Source of the DNA: Sedimentitalea sp039941015
Lineage (GTDB): Bacteria; Pseudomonadota; Alphaproteobacteria; Rhodobacterales; Rhodobacteraceae
Strand: one strand, 5' to 3'
Length of the DNA: 64,000 nt
NCBI RefSeq assembly: GCF_039941015.1
Contig: NZ_JBDVFI010000020.1
This document shows, in pieces, positions 1 to 9,853 of this stretch. The position numbers and the translations under genes were made by a program. Each line of letters begins with the position of its first letter. The first letter of the stretch is position 1. Below the pieces are notes generated by a model. That model had not been told where the DNA came from. It searched no databases and saw only the letters and a program-made list of their open reading frames with translations.

Positions 1-47
1 GTTGTTCTGCACCGCTTGCGCGGCACCCAAACGTTTGGTCTGAACCT

Positions 48-1799
48 GTGAGCGGTCTGACTCTTGATGAGGCTGCTCGCCATCTGACCGCAACCCAACC
101 GGTGTTCGAGTTGGAAACCGTTGATATTCGCGGGGTTCAGTATCGTGCGTTCAAAAACATTCCACCTCACGCCAGAGCGTTGCTTCAAGCGTCGCGACAA
201 GCACAAGGCGAAGGCTCTGCCGAATACCTCGTGCTGAATGAGGAACGTTGGAGCTTTGATGAGTTTATTACTGAGATCAACACGGTAGCGAATGCCCTTG
301 AAAGACAATTCAGCGTAAAGAACGGCACACCTGTCGCGATTGCGATGCGCAATTGTCCGGAATACCTGGTGCTTATCATGGCTATAGCCTCGCTTGGAGG
401 CGTTACTGTTTTCCTGAATGCTTGGTGGACGACTGAAGAACTGAAATATGCGCTCGGTGACAGCCAGGCTCGCATTGTTCTCGCCGATGCAGAGCGTTGC
501 CAGAAGTTGTTTCCATTGACCGATGAGATGGAACTGAGTGTGATCGGCGTTCGGGACGGTGAATCGCTGACAGAGCCGCGCTATTACGACCTGATCAGGA
601 CCACGACAACCGCCGAGGCACCGGACACGCCCATCGATACCGATGACGACTTTGCAATCATGTATTCCTCGGGCACCACCGGGCATCCAAAAGGCGTTGT
701 TCAGACCCACCGTGGCGCGATGAACGCAGTTTTCACGTGGTTGATGCAGGCCGCGATGGCACCGTTGATCAATCCGCCAGCGCCAGATGCTAAGACCCCC
801 CCTCGCCCGGCCGTGCTGGTCGTAACACCGCTGTTTCACGTCACAGCAACACACCCTCTGTTCCTGCTCAGCATGCCAGCGGGCGCCAAGATCGTGTTGA
901 TGGAGAAATGGGACCCCATCAAAGCGGCACAAATCATTGAACGAGAAGAAATCACGCGGTTTCTGGGCGTACCAACGCAATCATTCGAGTTGGCGCAAGC
1001 GGCAAGAACGCTGGGCATCTCTCTGGAAAGCCTGGATTATATCGGGTCTGGCGGTGCCAAACGCCCGCCAGCGCAGGTTGCGAGCCTGAACGAAGCGTTT
1101 CCAAATGCCGAAGTCGCGACCGGCTGGGGCATGACCGAAACAAACGCCAACGGGATTGGGATGGTTGGCAACGATTATGTAAATCGCCCCGGCAGCGCAG
1201 GACGGTTGTATCCGCCAATTCAGGACCTCAGGTTTGTTGATGAAGACGGGCAAGATGTGTCACCGGGTTCGATTGGTGAAATCACAGTTAAGAGTCCGTG
1301 TAACATGCGGTGCTACTTAAACAAACCCGAGGCAACGGCCGAGGTTTTGCAGGATGGCTGGTTGCGCACCGGTGATCTAGGATACATGGACGAAGACGGC
1401 TTTGTCACGATTGTAGATCGGCGCAAGAACATCATTATCCGCGGCGGTGAAAACATCGCCTGTCTGGATGTTGAGGAGGCCCTGCATCGGCACCCGGCGG
1501 TAGTCGAGGCCTGCGCATTTTCCGTACCGGATGACCGACTGGGCGAGGTCGTCGGCGCAGCGGCACAGATCGACAAGTCTAAAACCGCGACAGACCAAGA
1601 TCTGATCCGCTTTCTTTCCGAGCATATCGCAAAGTTCAAAGTACCGGAACGTATCTGGATGCAGGCGACACCCCTGCCCCGTGGCGCAACCGAGAAGATC
1701 GACCGCCGTGCGCTGCGCGATCAATGCCTCGCAAGTCTGGATGAAAAGAAAACCGCTCGTGAATTCGCAAAGCCAATTGCAGGCGATGCACATATTTGA
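48..1799 (+). CDS. Class I adenylate-forming acyl-CoA synthetase (AMP-binding)
   Basis: Predicted to activate a carboxylic acid to its CoA thioester through an acyl-adenylate. Visible motifs are the P-loop YSSGTTGHPKG near residue 206, GWGMTE near 359, TGDLGYMDEDG near 441, the hinge DRRKNIIIRGGEN, and a C-terminal lysine in GATEKIDRR near 550, so both the large and the small domain are complete. It is the first gene of a plus-strand operon with an ACAD10/11-like dehydrogenase 26 bp downstream and two SDRs. The GTG at 48 has no convincing ribosome site. The frame stays open to the left edge and reads as plausible protein, so the true start may lie outside the window. Substrate unknown; context suggests a hydroxy or branched fatty acid. 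Confidence 0.9.
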   Translation: MSGLTLDEAARHLTATQPVFELETVDIRGVQYRAFKNIPPHARALLQASRQAQGEGSAEYLVLNEERWSFDEFITEINTVANALERQFSVKNGTPVAIAMRNCPEYLVLIMAIASLGGVTVFLNAWWTTEELKYALGDSQARIVLADAERCQKLFPLTDEMELSVIGVRDGESLTEPRYYDLIRTTTTAEAPDTPIDTDDDFAIMYSSGTTGHPKGVVQTHRGAMNAVFTWLMQAAMAPLINPPAPDAKTPPRPAVLVVTPLFHVTATHPLFLLSMPAGAKIVLMEKWDPIKAAQIIEREEITRFLGVPTQSFELAQAARTLGISLESLDYIGSGGAKRPPAQVASLNEAFPNAEVATGWGMTETNANGIGMVGNDYVNRPGSAGRLYPPIQDLRFVDEDGQDVSPGSIGEITVKSPCNMRCYLNKPEATAEVLQDGWLRTGDLGYMDEDGFVTIVDRRKNIIIRGGENIACLDVEEALHRHPAVVEACAFSVPDDRLGEVVGAAAQIDKSKTATDQDLIRFLSEHIAKFKVPERIWMQATPLPRGATEKIDRRALRDQCLASLDEKKTAREFAKPIAGDAHI

Positions 1800-1825
1800 C
1801 TGAATAAACAGGAAGGGGATCCCAT

Positions 1826-3136
1826 ATGGTCCATGACAACACGCCACTGGAACTCAACAATCTGGAAATGTCCGACAAGGCCAAACCGTTGCTTGAGGCC
1901 GTCGTCAAACATATCCGCGAGAACGTCGACCCGATTACAGAGGAATTCTATCGCCTCGGAGAAGGTCGCGCCGAGCGCTGGTCATATGCGCCGGGTCAGC
2001 TTGAGTTGTTGGAGAGCGCCAAGGTCAAAGCACGTGAGTCCGGGTTGTGGAACTTCTTTCTGCCAAACGCGGAAACCGGCGAAGGTCTGTCAAATCTGGA
2101 CTATGCCTATATCGCGGCAGAACTGGGCAAAAGCCCACTCGCGCCCGAAACACTGAACTGTTCGGCACCCGATACCGGAAATATGGAAGTTCTGGAACGG
2201 GTTGGAACACCAGAGCAGAAAGAGACGTGGCTCAAGCCGTTGCTCGCGGGCGAAATCCGCTCCTGTTTTGCAATGACCGAGCCTGACGTCGCGAGCTCCG
2301 ATGCGCGCAACATTTCGACCAGCGCAGTCCTTGAAGGTGACGAATGGGTCATCAATGGCGAGAAATACTATATCTCCGGTGCCGGTGATCCGCGCTGCAA
2401 GATCATGATCTGCATGGTCAAAACCTCACCAGAGGCCGAGACATTTCGTCAGCAAAGCCAGATCCTTGTACCGATGGACACGCCGGGTGTCGAAATCGTC
2501 GGCCCGATGTGTGTGTTTGGCCATGACGACGCGCCTCATGGGCATATGCACATCCGGATGAAGGATGTACGTGTTCCCGCGACCAACATGCTTTGGGGCG
2601 AAGGACGTGGTTTCGAGATCAGCCAGGTTCGCCTTGGGCCCGGACGCATCCACCACTGCATGCGCTCGATCGGTCAGGCGGAAAAGGCGCTGGATCTGTT
2701 GATTGAACGCGGTGTGTCGCGCGAAGCGTTCGGCAAAAAGATCATTGATCTTGGCAAGAACATGGAAACGGTGTCGCGGATGCGGATCGAGATCGAGGCC
2801 ATGCGCCTGATGGTTCTCAAGGCCGCGCGGGCAATGGACGTGCTTGGCAACAAAGAGGCACGGATCTGGGTCAGCATGATCAAGGCGATGGTGCCTGAAA
2901 AGGTCTGTCAGATCATCGACCAGTCCATGCAGGTGCATGGCGCAACCGGGATTTCGCAGTGGTCGCCTCTGTCGGAAATGTACACCGGGCAACGCACGCT
3001 GCGCTTTGCCGATGGTCCTGACGAAGTGCACCACCACGTCGTCGCACGCGCCGAAGTGAAGGATTTTCAGGATTCGAACCACCGCAAGTCTGACGGCAAG
3101 GGTCAGAATCGTGGCCGCATGTTCGAAGGACCCTGA
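1826..3136 (+). CDS. Acyl-CoA dehydrogenase, ACAD10/11-like
   Basis: A 436-residue FAD-dependent acyl-CoA dehydrogenase-family protein. The C-terminal half carries the ACAD10/11 signature: LGPGRIHHCMR, REAFGK, QVHGATGIS, and LRFADGPDEVH close to the end. Known ACAD11-type enzymes, including LvaC of Pseudomonas levulinate catabolism, act on 4-phosphorylated acyl-CoAs made by an APH-type kinase. In animals the kinase is fused to the dehydrogenase. Here the kinase is a separate gene at 17128-18156. An AAGGGGAT ribosome site precedes the ATG. It lies 26 bp after the acyl-CoA synthetase and 5 bp before an SDR gene, so one operon is likely. Family assignment is firm; the 4-phosphoacyl-CoA substrate is inferred. 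Confidence 0.9.
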   Translation: MVHDNTPLELNNLEMSDKAKPLLEAVVKHIRENVDPITEEFYRLGEGRAERWSYAPGQLELLESAKVKARESGLWNFFLPNAETGEGLSNLDYAYIAAELGKSPLAPETLNCSAPDTGNMEVLERVGTPEQKETWLKPLLAGEIRSCFAMTEPDVASSDARNISTSAVLEGDEWVINGEKYYISGAGDPRCKIMICMVKTSPEAETFRQQSQILVPMDTPGVEIVGPMCVFGHDDAPHGHMHIRMKDVRVPATNMLWGEGRGFEISQVRLGPGRIHHCMRSIGQAEKALDLLIERGVSREAFGKKIIDLGKNMETVSRMRIEIEAMRLMVLKAARAMDVLGNKEARIWVSMIKAMVPEKVCQIIDQSMQVHGATGISQWSPLSEMYTGQRTLRFADGPDEVHHHVVARAEVKDFQDSNHRKSDGKGQNRGRMFEGP

Positions 3137-3141
3137 AAAGA

Positions 3142-3915
3142 ATGACGGATCTCTTTGATTTGACAGGCAAGGTCGCGGTACTCACCGGGGCCTCAAAGGG
3201 CATGGGCTTGCACATGGCGACAGCCCTTGCCCGCAAGGGCGCGACGGTTGTGATCTCGGCGCGCAAACAGGACCAGCTTGACGCCGCCGCCGCGCGGATC
3301 AACGCGGAAACCGGCGCGGCGCGCGCCATTCCGGTGGGCTGCAATATCGGTTCAAAAGAACAATTGCAGGCGCTGGTGGACACTACACACGAGCGGGCGG
3401 GTCCGATTGACATTCTTGTCGGCAATGCCGGGGTCAATCCATACTATGGGCCGACCTCGGACATACCGGACGATGCCTATGAAAAGACCATGTCGGCAAA
3501 TGTGCAATCCAACCTCTGGCTTGCCAAGATGGTCGCACCAGACATGGCACAGGCCGGCGGCGGTTCGATGATGTTCACAAGCTCGATAGGCGCGTTCAAA
3601 CCGTCGGAAATGCTGGGCACCTACGGCATGTCCAAGCTGGCGTTGATCGGTCTCGTACGCAATCTTGCGGCTGAATTCGGACCCGATGGCATTCGCGTCA
3701 ACGCCATCTGTCCGGGCCTCGTCAAAACCGATTTCGCCCGCGAACTCTGGGACAAGCCAGAGGTCGAAGAGCGCATCCGCAAGGACATCCCGCTGCGCCG
3801 TTTGGGTGAACCCGATGATTTCGAAGGAATTGCCGTGTTCCTGGCATCGGACGCAAGCCGCTACATGACCGGTCAGGCGCTGACGGTATGTGGTGGCTCC
3901 AACATGTGGACATGA
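3142..3915 (+). CDS. Short-chain dehydrogenase/reductase (SDR)
   Basis: A 257-residue classical SDR, predicted to be an NAD(P)-dependent alcohol dehydrogenase or ketoreductase. It has the cofactor motif TGASKGMG at the N terminus, the NAGVNPYYG stretch, an active-site Tyr and Lys in TYGMSK, and the closing QALTVCGGS segment typical of FabG-like members. It starts 5 bp after the dehydrogenase gene and ends 10 bp before another SDR, as expected inside an operon. In a 4-hydroxy-acid pathway it could oxidise a 3-hydroxyacyl-CoA intermediate or reduce a 4-keto acid (the LvaD-like role). The sequence does not distinguish these. Confidence 0.9.
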   Translation: MTDLFDLTGKVAVLTGASKGMGLHMATALARKGATVVISARKQDQLDAAAARINAETGAARAIPVGCNIGSKEQLQALVDTTHERAGPIDILVGNAGVNPYYGPTSDIPDDAYEKTMSANVQSNLWLAKMVAPDMAQAGGGSMMFTSSIGAFKPSEMLGTYGMSKLALIGLVRNLAAEFGPDGIRVNAICPGLVKTDFARELWDKPEVEERIRKDIPLRRLGEPDDFEGIAVFLASDASRYMTGQALTVCGGSNMWT

Positions 3916-3925
3916 GGGGAAGCAA

Positions 3926-4693
3926 ATGGAGCTAAAGGACAAGGTTGTCGTTGTCACCGGAGCCGCAAGCGGGATCGGGCGCGCGTTGGCTCTGCGGTTC
4001 GCCGCAGAAGGTGCAAAAACCGTGGTCTGTGTCGATCTCAATTTGGTCGGCGCTGTGGAAACCGCCGAGCAGATTGATGGCGTTGCGTTTGAGGTGAATG
4101 TAGGACGCGAAGGCGACATTGCAGCATTGATCGAACGGGTCGAAAGCGACATCGGGCCCATTGATCTCTTTTGCTCCAATGCCGGAATCCTGACGGTCGG
4201 CGGCATGGAAGTGCCCAACGAAGATTGGCAAAAGATATGGGATATCAACGTGATGTCCCACGTTTGGGCAGCACGCCATCTTGTACCCCGGATGATCGAA
4301 CGCGGCGGCGGGTATCTGCTGAACACCGCCTCGGCGGCCGGGTTGCTCAATCAGGTTGGGGCTGCTCCCTATGGCGTGACCAAACACGCGGCTGTCGGTC
4401 TGGCAGAATGGCTGGCGCTCAGCCACGGCGATCAGGGCATACACGTTTCGGTTCTCTGCCCGCAGGCCGTGCGCAGCGAAATGACCCGTGGCCACGAAGA
4501 CTCGGTTGCATCGCTGGACGGTTTGCTGGAACCCGAAGTGGTGGCCGACGCCTGCGTTAAGGCGATCAACGACGAAACCTTTCTGGTCCTGCCGCATCCC
4601 GAAGTTCTGGGATACATGCGGCTCAAGACCGAGAATTATGACCGCTGGATCGGCGGCATGCGCAAGCTCAACCGGATATACGGAGAAGGCTAG
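3926..4693 (+). CDS. Short-chain dehydrogenase/reductase (SDR)
   Basis: A 255-residue SDR with TGAASGIG near the N terminus, CSNAGIL, and the catalytic YGVTK. I chose ATG 3926, preceded by AGGGGA at good spacing. A longer frame from 3890 would overlap the previous gene and add residues unlike an SDR start. It is the last gene of the plus-strand operon. Its TAG stop overlaps the stop of the convergent amidohydrolase gene in a CTAG palindrome, leaving no room for a dedicated terminator. Substrate unknown. Confidence 0.88.
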   Translation: MELKDKVVVVTGAASGIGRALALRFAAEGAKTVVCVDLNLVGAVETAEQIDGVAFEVNVGREGDIAALIERVESDIGPIDLFCSNAGILTVGGMEVPNEDWQKIWDINVMSHVWAARHLVPRMIERGGGYLLNTASAAGLLNQVGAAPYGVTKHAAVGLAEWLALSHGDQGIHVSVLCPQAVRSEMTRGHEDSVASLDGLLEPEVVADACVKAINDETFLVLPHPEVLGYMRLKTENYDRWIGGMRKLNRIYGEG

Positions 4694-5709
4694 AGCCCAT
4701 ATACTGAACGCGCGGTGCCTGCGAACATGCGGGCCTGCGCATCACGATCATAAACCGCTGCCATCTTCTTGAACGCATTCCACAGCACCGCATAGCTGAT
4801 CGAGACGCGATCAACCGGAAAATTGCTCTCAAACATGCAGCGCTCTGGCCCAAAGCACGCGATCATGTGCTGGAACCATGCACCCTGCGCGCTGACCAGT
4901 TCATCCGAAGACGGCGGCCGGTCGCATTCATGCCCAGCCCACCCGTTGTCGGGCATCGACAGACCACCCAGCTTGGCCGTCACGTTGGGACAACGGGCCA
5001 GCGCCGCCATATCCTTTTTCCAGACATCGTGGATCGCATCCCGCTGACCAGCAAAGCGCCCTACCCCAAGCGGCGTGCCAAAATGGTCAAGCACGAGCGT
5101 CGTGTTCGGAACCGCCTTTGCAAGCGCCAGAAACGTCTCGGCCTGATGATGGTAGTGCCAAGTGTCATATGTCAGACCGCGCTCGCCCAACAGGGCGACC
5201 CCTCGGCGAAAATCCGGATCTGCATAAAGACGCGCATCCCCACGTGGCGAAATCATCAGCCTGTGCGGTTCACGATCGTATGCACCCGCATGGCGAATAC
5301 CGACCAACCGTCCCTGCCCGGCCGCGACATGTGCGTCCAGAACATCAGTCAGGTCAGGCCGCCGCAGGTCCGCGTGCGCAATGATCCCGGCGATCTGCGC
5401 CTTGCCCTCGGGGATCGTCTCGGCCAAGGCGGCTACATGCGCGGTTTCTCCAACCGGCGGATATGGCAGGGCGTCGTCGTAGTAGGATCGGCATTCGACA
5501 TAGATGGTCTGTACAACCTTATGCCCGGCATCGGTATCTTGGTGCAGCCTGTCCAGATCATAGATCGCATCGCCATGCCTCCACAGGTGATGATGTGGAT
5601 CGACGATCTCACGATCCGGATCAAGGATCTCTTCTCGTACCGACGCCAGCCACTCGTCACGGAGTTCGATCCCCGGCTTCCAGTTCGGATACCGACGTCC
5701 GTCGTTCAT
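4690..5709 (-). CDS. COG3618-type amidohydrolase, lactonase-like
   Basis: A 339-residue TIM-barrel metal-dependent hydrolase of the amidohydrolase-2/COG3618 family, which includes sugar lactonases and 2-pyrone-4,6-dicarboxylate lactonase. It shows the metal-binding DPHHHLW near residue 38, a mid-barrel LDHFG, and ESNFPVDR near the C terminus. Its ATG overlaps the TesB stop by 4 bp (ATGA), so it is translationally coupled as the last gene of the minus-strand block. In a cluster that seems to process 4-hydroxy acids, a gamma-lactone-opening role is attractive. That is inference; decarboxylase or other hydrolase activity is also possible in this superfamily. Confidence 0.85.
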   Translation of the reverse strand: MNDGRRYPNWKPGIELRDEWLASVREEILDPDREIVDPHHHLWRHGDAIYDLDRLHQDTDAGHKVVQTIYVECRSYYDDALPYPPVGETAHVAALAETIPEGKAQIAGIIAHADLRRPDLTDVLDAHVAAGQGRLVGIRHAGAYDREPHRLMISPRGDARLYADPDFRRGVALLGERGLTYDTWHYHHQAETFLALAKAVPNTTLVLDHFGTPLGVGRFAGQRDAIHDVWKKDMAALARCPNVTAKLGGLSMPDNGWAGHECDRPPSSDELVSAQGAWFQHMIACFGPERCMFESNFPVDRVSISYAVLWNAFKKMAAVYDRDAQARMFAGTARSVYGL

Positions 5710-6578
5710 TCGTCCGGCTTGCGCAGCGGGCGCATCAGCCCTTCCTGCGCAACGCTGGCAACCAATGTGCCATCCTGACGATAGATCGACCCGCGGTTGA
5801 ACCCGCGCGCGCCACCAGTGAACGGCGCATCCATCGTGTACAAATGCCAGTTCTCAAACTGGATGGGCGCATGAAACCACATGGCGTGGTCCAGGCTGGC
5901 CGTCATCGTCTTGCCTTGAAACCATGTCAGCCCATGGGGGCGCAGGGACGACCCAAGCAGATACATGTCAGATGCATAGGCCAGTAGAACATGCTCTGTC
6001 TTTGCATCAGCGCCATTGGCATCGGGCATCCGGAACCAGATATGGTTCACATCATCAGCTGGCTCTGGCGTCAGAAAGTCGCGCGGAGCGACCTCGCGGA
6101 TTTCAATGGGTCGCGGGCGCAGGAACTCTGCCCGCATTTTCTCGGGAACTTTCTCAGCAAACTGATCCCGGCGCTCGGCATGAGAAACCAGACCCTCGGG
6201 GCCGTCGACCTCTGGCATCGGATGCTGATAATCCCACCCCTCTTCCTGCACATGAAACGAGGCTGATAAGTTAAGGATCTGTCGGCCATGCTGCACCGCC
6301 ACGACGCGCCGCGTGGTAAAGCTGCCCCCATCGCGCGCCCGGTCGACACTGTAAATCACCGGAATTGAAGGGTCACCGGGGCGGATGAAATAGGCGTGCA
6401 GCGAATGGCATAGTCGGTCTGGAACAGTCTTGTAGGCTGCGGCCAGCGCCTGTGCGATCACCTGCCCGCCGAATATCCGCATCGCGGTTTCGCCGCCGGA
6501 TCCAATTCCGCGAAACAGATCCACCTCAAGCTGTTCAACATCCAGCAGGTTCAGCAGTTCCTGTCCAACACCCGTCAT
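5706..6578 (-). CDS. tesB: Acyl-CoA thioesterase II (TesB family)
   Basis: A 290-residue TesB-type double hot-dog thioesterase that hydrolyses acyl-CoA to free acid and CoA. Typical features are FGGQVIAQAL near residue 30, HSLHAYFIRPGDP, the SFTTRRV strand, and HGLTW/LDHAMWFHAP in the second half. I set the start at ATG 6578, preceded by AAGGA; a longer frame to 6644 would run into the 3' end of the upstream acetoacetyl-CoA synthetase gene. It lies 28 bp after that gene and overlaps the amidohydrolase by 4 bp. It may release CoA from dead-end intermediates. Confidence 0.92.
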   Translation of the reverse strand: MTGVGQELLNLLDVEQLEVDLFRGIGSGGETAMRIFGGQVIAQALAAAYKTVPDRLCHSLHAYFIRPGDPSIPVIYSVDRARDGGSFTTRRVVAVQHGRQILNLSASFHVQEEGWDYQHPMPEVDGPEGLVSHAERRDQFAEKVPEKMRAEFLRPRPIEIREVAPRDFLTPEPADDVNHIWFRMPDANGADAKTEHVLLAYASDMYLLGSSLRPHGLTWFQGKTMTASLDHAMWFHAPIQFENWHLYTMDAPFTGGARGFNRGSIYRQDGTLVASVAQEGLMRPLRKPDE

Positions 6579-6606
6579 TGATACCCGTTCCTTTCTGGCC
6601 CTAGTT

Positions 6607-8562
6607 TCACGCCCTCGACCGCGCATAGGCGATGAATGCGTCAAAGCTGTCCGGGTTGGCCATGGAATCGCGATTGACCACCTTTTCCGGATCTCCGCCC
6701 AACAACACCTTTTTGACCGGTACTTCCAGCTTTTTGCCCGACAAGGTTCGCGGCACCTCGGCGATCTCTAGAATTTCATTGGGCTGAAACCGGGCTGAGA
6801 CCGAAGTACTGATGGCCTTGTTGATCCGTGCGCGCAGAGTATCGGTCAAGGTTGTTCCTTCTGACAGCACCACAAAAAGCGGCATGAAACTGTCGCGCCC
6901 CAGAAATTCAAGATCAACCACAAGCGAATCCATCACCTCGGGCAGCGATTCCACCGCCTGATAGATCTCGGCGCTGCCCATGCGCTGCCCCTTGCGATTT
7001 ATCGTGGCATCCGACCGCCCATAGATAATCGCACCACCGTCGGGTGTGATCTCAATCCAGTCGCCGTGACGCCAGACGCCGGGATAGGTATCGTAATAGC
7101 TGTCATGCAGCCGCGCACCGTCGTCATCACCCCAAAAAAACATGGGCATAGACGGGAGCGGTTCGGTGCAAACCAACTCTCCGACCTGCCCGATCAGATC
7201 ATTGCCATCCTCGTCATACGCGCGAACAGCATTCCCGAGGAACCGGCATTGCATCTCGCCCGCGCGCACCTGCATCATGGGATTGCCGCCGACAAATGCC
7301 CCGGCCAGATCGGTGCCACCAGAAAACGGGGCCAACCAGACATCGGACTTTACCGCGTCATAAATCCAGTCATACCCGTCTGCCGTTAATGGCGAGCCTG
7401 TCACACCAATGGATCGCAACGCGCCGAGGTCCAAGGCATCGCCGGGACGGATACCCGCCTTGACGCAGGCGGTCACAAAGGCAGCCCCTGCGCCAAAGAA
7501 CGTCAGTTCGTGCTTTGCAACAAATCGCCAGAGCTCCAACAGGTCAGGATGGTTCGGCGCCCCGTCAAACAGCGCCAGTGTCGCCCCTCGCGCCAATGGG
7601 ACCATCTGTGCGTTCCACATGATCCAGCCCGAGGATGTGAACCAGCAAAACCGGTCATTTTCATCCAGATCCTGATGCAAGGATTGCTTCGCGCCCTCAA
7701 CCAGCACACCGCCATGCCCATGAACAATGGGTTTCGGATTGCCGGTGGTGCCTGAGGAATACACGATCCAAAGCGGATGATCATAAGGCACCTGCGCGAA
7801 CTCGGGATCATCGTCGCCGCTGGTCATCTCTGACCAGGCTGTGCCGCCCTCGGGCATCGAGCCGACGACCGAAAGCCAGACGGTTTGCTCCAGGGATGAA
7901 AGGCCGTCAGTGATTTCCTTCAGGACCGCACGCCGGTCGATGGTTTTGCCGCCGTGAACATACCCGTCCTGCACAATCAGAACCTTGGGCTCGATCTGTC
8001 TGAACCGGTCCAGAATTGCCACATGCCCCATATCCGGCGCGCAGAGCGACCAGATTGCGCCAATGCTGGCCGTTGCCAAAAACGCGATCAACGCCGTTTC
8101 CGTGTTGGGCAGTATTGCGACGACGCGATCCCCCTGCCCCACGCCCATGGCACGGAGCCGTGCGGCGACGCTCGCCACCTGTGCGGATAACTCCGCCCAA
8201 CTCATCTCGGTTTCGCCAAAGGTTTCCGACTGCACGATCAGCGCAGTTCGGTCAGCCGTCTTTGCCGCCTGTCGCAGCATGTGCTCTGCAAAGTTCAGAT
8301 GCGTCCCCGGAAACCAGACAGCCCCCGGCATCTTGCTCTCTTGCAAAACCTCTGTGCGCGGCGTGCTGCTTTGCAAGTCGAAATAGTCCCAGATCGCCGT
8401 CCAGAACCCTTCAAGATCCGCAATGCTCCATTCCCAAAGCGCGTTGTAGTCGGCAAAGGTCAGACCGCGTGTCTTCTTGAGCCATCGGATGAACGCGGCC
8501 ATCCGGGTCGCGTCGGCCCGCTCGGCGGTTGGGCTCCAAAGGATCGGACGCGTGTCGCTCAT
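6607..8562 (-). CDS. aacS: Acetoacetyl-CoA synthetase
   Basis: A 651-residue ATP-dependent acetoacetate-CoA ligase. It has the N-terminal acetyl-CoA synthetase-like domain (WSIADLEGFW), adenylation motif YSSGTTGNPKP near residue 270, WIMWN, and a C-terminal catalytic lysine in RTLSGKKLEVP, which is typical of AacS. Length matches the family (about 650). Its ATG overlaps the stop of the serine hydrolase gene by one base. It would channel acetoacetate, a usual product of ketogenic catabolism such as leucine breakdown, to acetoacetyl-CoA and on to acetyl-CoA. Confidence 0.93.
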   Translation of the reverse strand: MSDTRPILWSPTAERADATRMAAFIRWLKKTRGLTFADYNALWEWSIADLEGFWTAIWDYFDLQSSTPRTEVLQESKMPGAVWFPGTHLNFAEHMLRQAAKTADRTALIVQSETFGETEMSWAELSAQVASVAARLRAMGVGQGDRVVAILPNTETALIAFLATASIGAIWSLCAPDMGHVAILDRFRQIEPKVLIVQDGYVHGGKTIDRRAVLKEITDGLSSLEQTVWLSVVGSMPEGGTAWSEMTSGDDDPEFAQVPYDHPLWIVYSSGTTGNPKPIVHGHGGVLVEGAKQSLHQDLDENDRFCWFTSSGWIMWNAQMVPLARGATLALFDGAPNHPDLLELWRFVAKHELTFFGAGAAFVTACVKAGIRPGDALDLGALRSIGVTGSPLTADGYDWIYDAVKSDVWLAPFSGGTDLAGAFVGGNPMMQVRAGEMQCRFLGNAVRAYDEDGNDLIGQVGELVCTEPLPSMPMFFWGDDDGARLHDSYYDTYPGVWRHGDWIEITPDGGAIIYGRSDATINRKGQRMGSAEIYQAVESLPEVMDSLVVDLEFLGRDSFMPLFVVLSEGTTLTDTLRARINKAISTSVSARFQPNEILEIAEVPRTLSGKKLEVPVKKVLLGGDPEKVVNRDSMANPDSFDAFIAYARSRA

Positions 8563-9800
8563 TATATCAACGCCCCGTGAACCAGCGCCTTGAGTTGCGG
8601 GCGCGCCGGATAAGAGCTGGATGGCGAGAGCTGCGTGAAGAAGACGACCGAAACATCCAAAATGGGGTCGATCCAGAAGAATGTAGACGCCATGCCGCCC
8701 CAGCTGAAATCACCGACACTGCTCGGGCAGCGCACCCGCCCGGGCTCCAGGACAACCGATCCGCCAAGGCCAAAACCCATGCCCTCCATCGGTTGCTCGG
8801 CAAAACTCTGCGGTCCCATAGACGCAATGTCGCCGGGCAAATGGTTGCGCATCATGAACTCTACCGTCTTAGGCGACAGGATCCGCCCGCGTGATATGGA
8901 ACCACCTCGGCGCAGCATTTCGACAAAGGACATGTAATCGTCAATCGTACCGACCAGTCCGCCGCCGCCTGAATGCATGGTAGCCTTTTCAAAGGGTGAC
9001 GCCCCGGCCTGGTCTGTCAGGCGCAACGTATCGGCGCCTTTCTCGGCAGCGTTCAGATCCATCGCGCTGCCCGCGAGGGGTGTATAGAGCGACGCAAACC
9101 TGTCGCCGGTTCCTTCCGGCACGGTAAACCGGGTTTCGTTCATTTCGAGTGGATCGAGAATGGTCTCGGCGAAAAAGGCATCCAGCGATTGCCCGGAAAC
9201 CACTTCGATAATCCTCCCGAGGATATCGATCCCGACGGAATATTCCCACCGGCTGCCGGGCCGGAATGCCAAAGGAAGGGCACCCAGTTGATCGGCCATG
9301 TCGGACAGCACGCCTTGGCGCGGTCCGAACATGATCTTTTGCTCGTCCATTTCTCGCGAGAGCACCCCTGGATTGAACGGATAGCTCAGCCCACTGGTAT
9401 GCGTCATGAGCTGATGAACCGTAGGGCTTGCGCAGGGTTCCACTTGATCCAGGCGCTCGGCACCGGGCACCAACGCCGTCATATCCTTGAAGGCAGGCAG
9501 GAAATCGGAAACCGGAGCGTCGAGATGAAACAAACCCTTTTCGACCAATGTCATCGCGGCAACGGTGGTGATCGGCTTGGTCATGGAATAGATTCTGGCC
9601 ACCGTATCCCGCGCAAACGGCAGTGCGGCGTCGATGTTTCGGTATCCAGCCGCATTGAAATAGACCTCTTGCCCGCCCCGTGCGATCAGAACCGAAGAGC
9701 CGGGATATTTGCGTTCCTGAACATAGCGGTCCATCCAGTTCGCTATCCATTTCAACCGCTCAGAGTCAAAGCCAGCACTATCCGGGTTGGTGGTCTGCAT
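8562..9800 (-). CDS. Serine hydrolase, beta-lactamase/EstB family
   Basis: A 412-residue class C beta-lactamase-fold protein with the SxxK nucleophile motif SMTK near residue 93 and a tyrosine motif in EYSVGIDILG near 190. No signal peptide is visible, so it is probably a cytosolic esterase or lactone hydrolase of the EstB/LovD-like group rather than an antibiotic-resistance enzyme. It overlaps the next gene by one base and lies 53 bp after the enoyl-CoA hydratase gene. Context suggests a side-chain ester or lactone as substrate. Confidence 0.85.
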   Translation of the reverse strand: MQTTNPDSAGFDSERLKWIANWMDRYVQERKYPGSSVLIARGGQEVYFNAAGYRNIDAALPFARDTVARIYSMTKPITTVAAMTLVEKGLFHLDAPVSDFLPAFKDMTALVPGAERLDQVEPCASPTVHQLMTHTSGLSYPFNPGVLSREMDEQKIMFGPRQGVLSDMADQLGALPLAFRPGSRWEYSVGIDILGRIIEVVSGQSLDAFFAETILDPLEMNETRFTVPEGTGDRFASLYTPLAGSAMDLNAAEKGADTLRLTDQAGASPFEKATMHSGGGGLVGTIDDYMSFVEMLRRGGSISRGRILSPKTVEFMMRNHLPGDIASMGPQSFAEQPMEGMGFGLGGSVVLEPGRVRCPSSVGDFSWGGMASTFFWIDPILDVSVVFFTQLSPSSSYPARPQLKALVHGALI

Positions 9801-9853
9801 TTCAATTCGCCCTTATCTCTTTTTTCTTCAACGACATACATTGTACGGCTGTG

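Noticed and set aside
3352..4350. 332-codon frame on the minus strand opposite the two SDR genes
   Set aside because: Antisense to two clear SDR genes with intact motifs; no recognisable domain and no ribosome site.
8562..9800. Beta-lactam resistance enzyme
   Set aside because: No signal peptide and embedded in a CoA-catabolic operon; EstB-like hydrolase is more likely.
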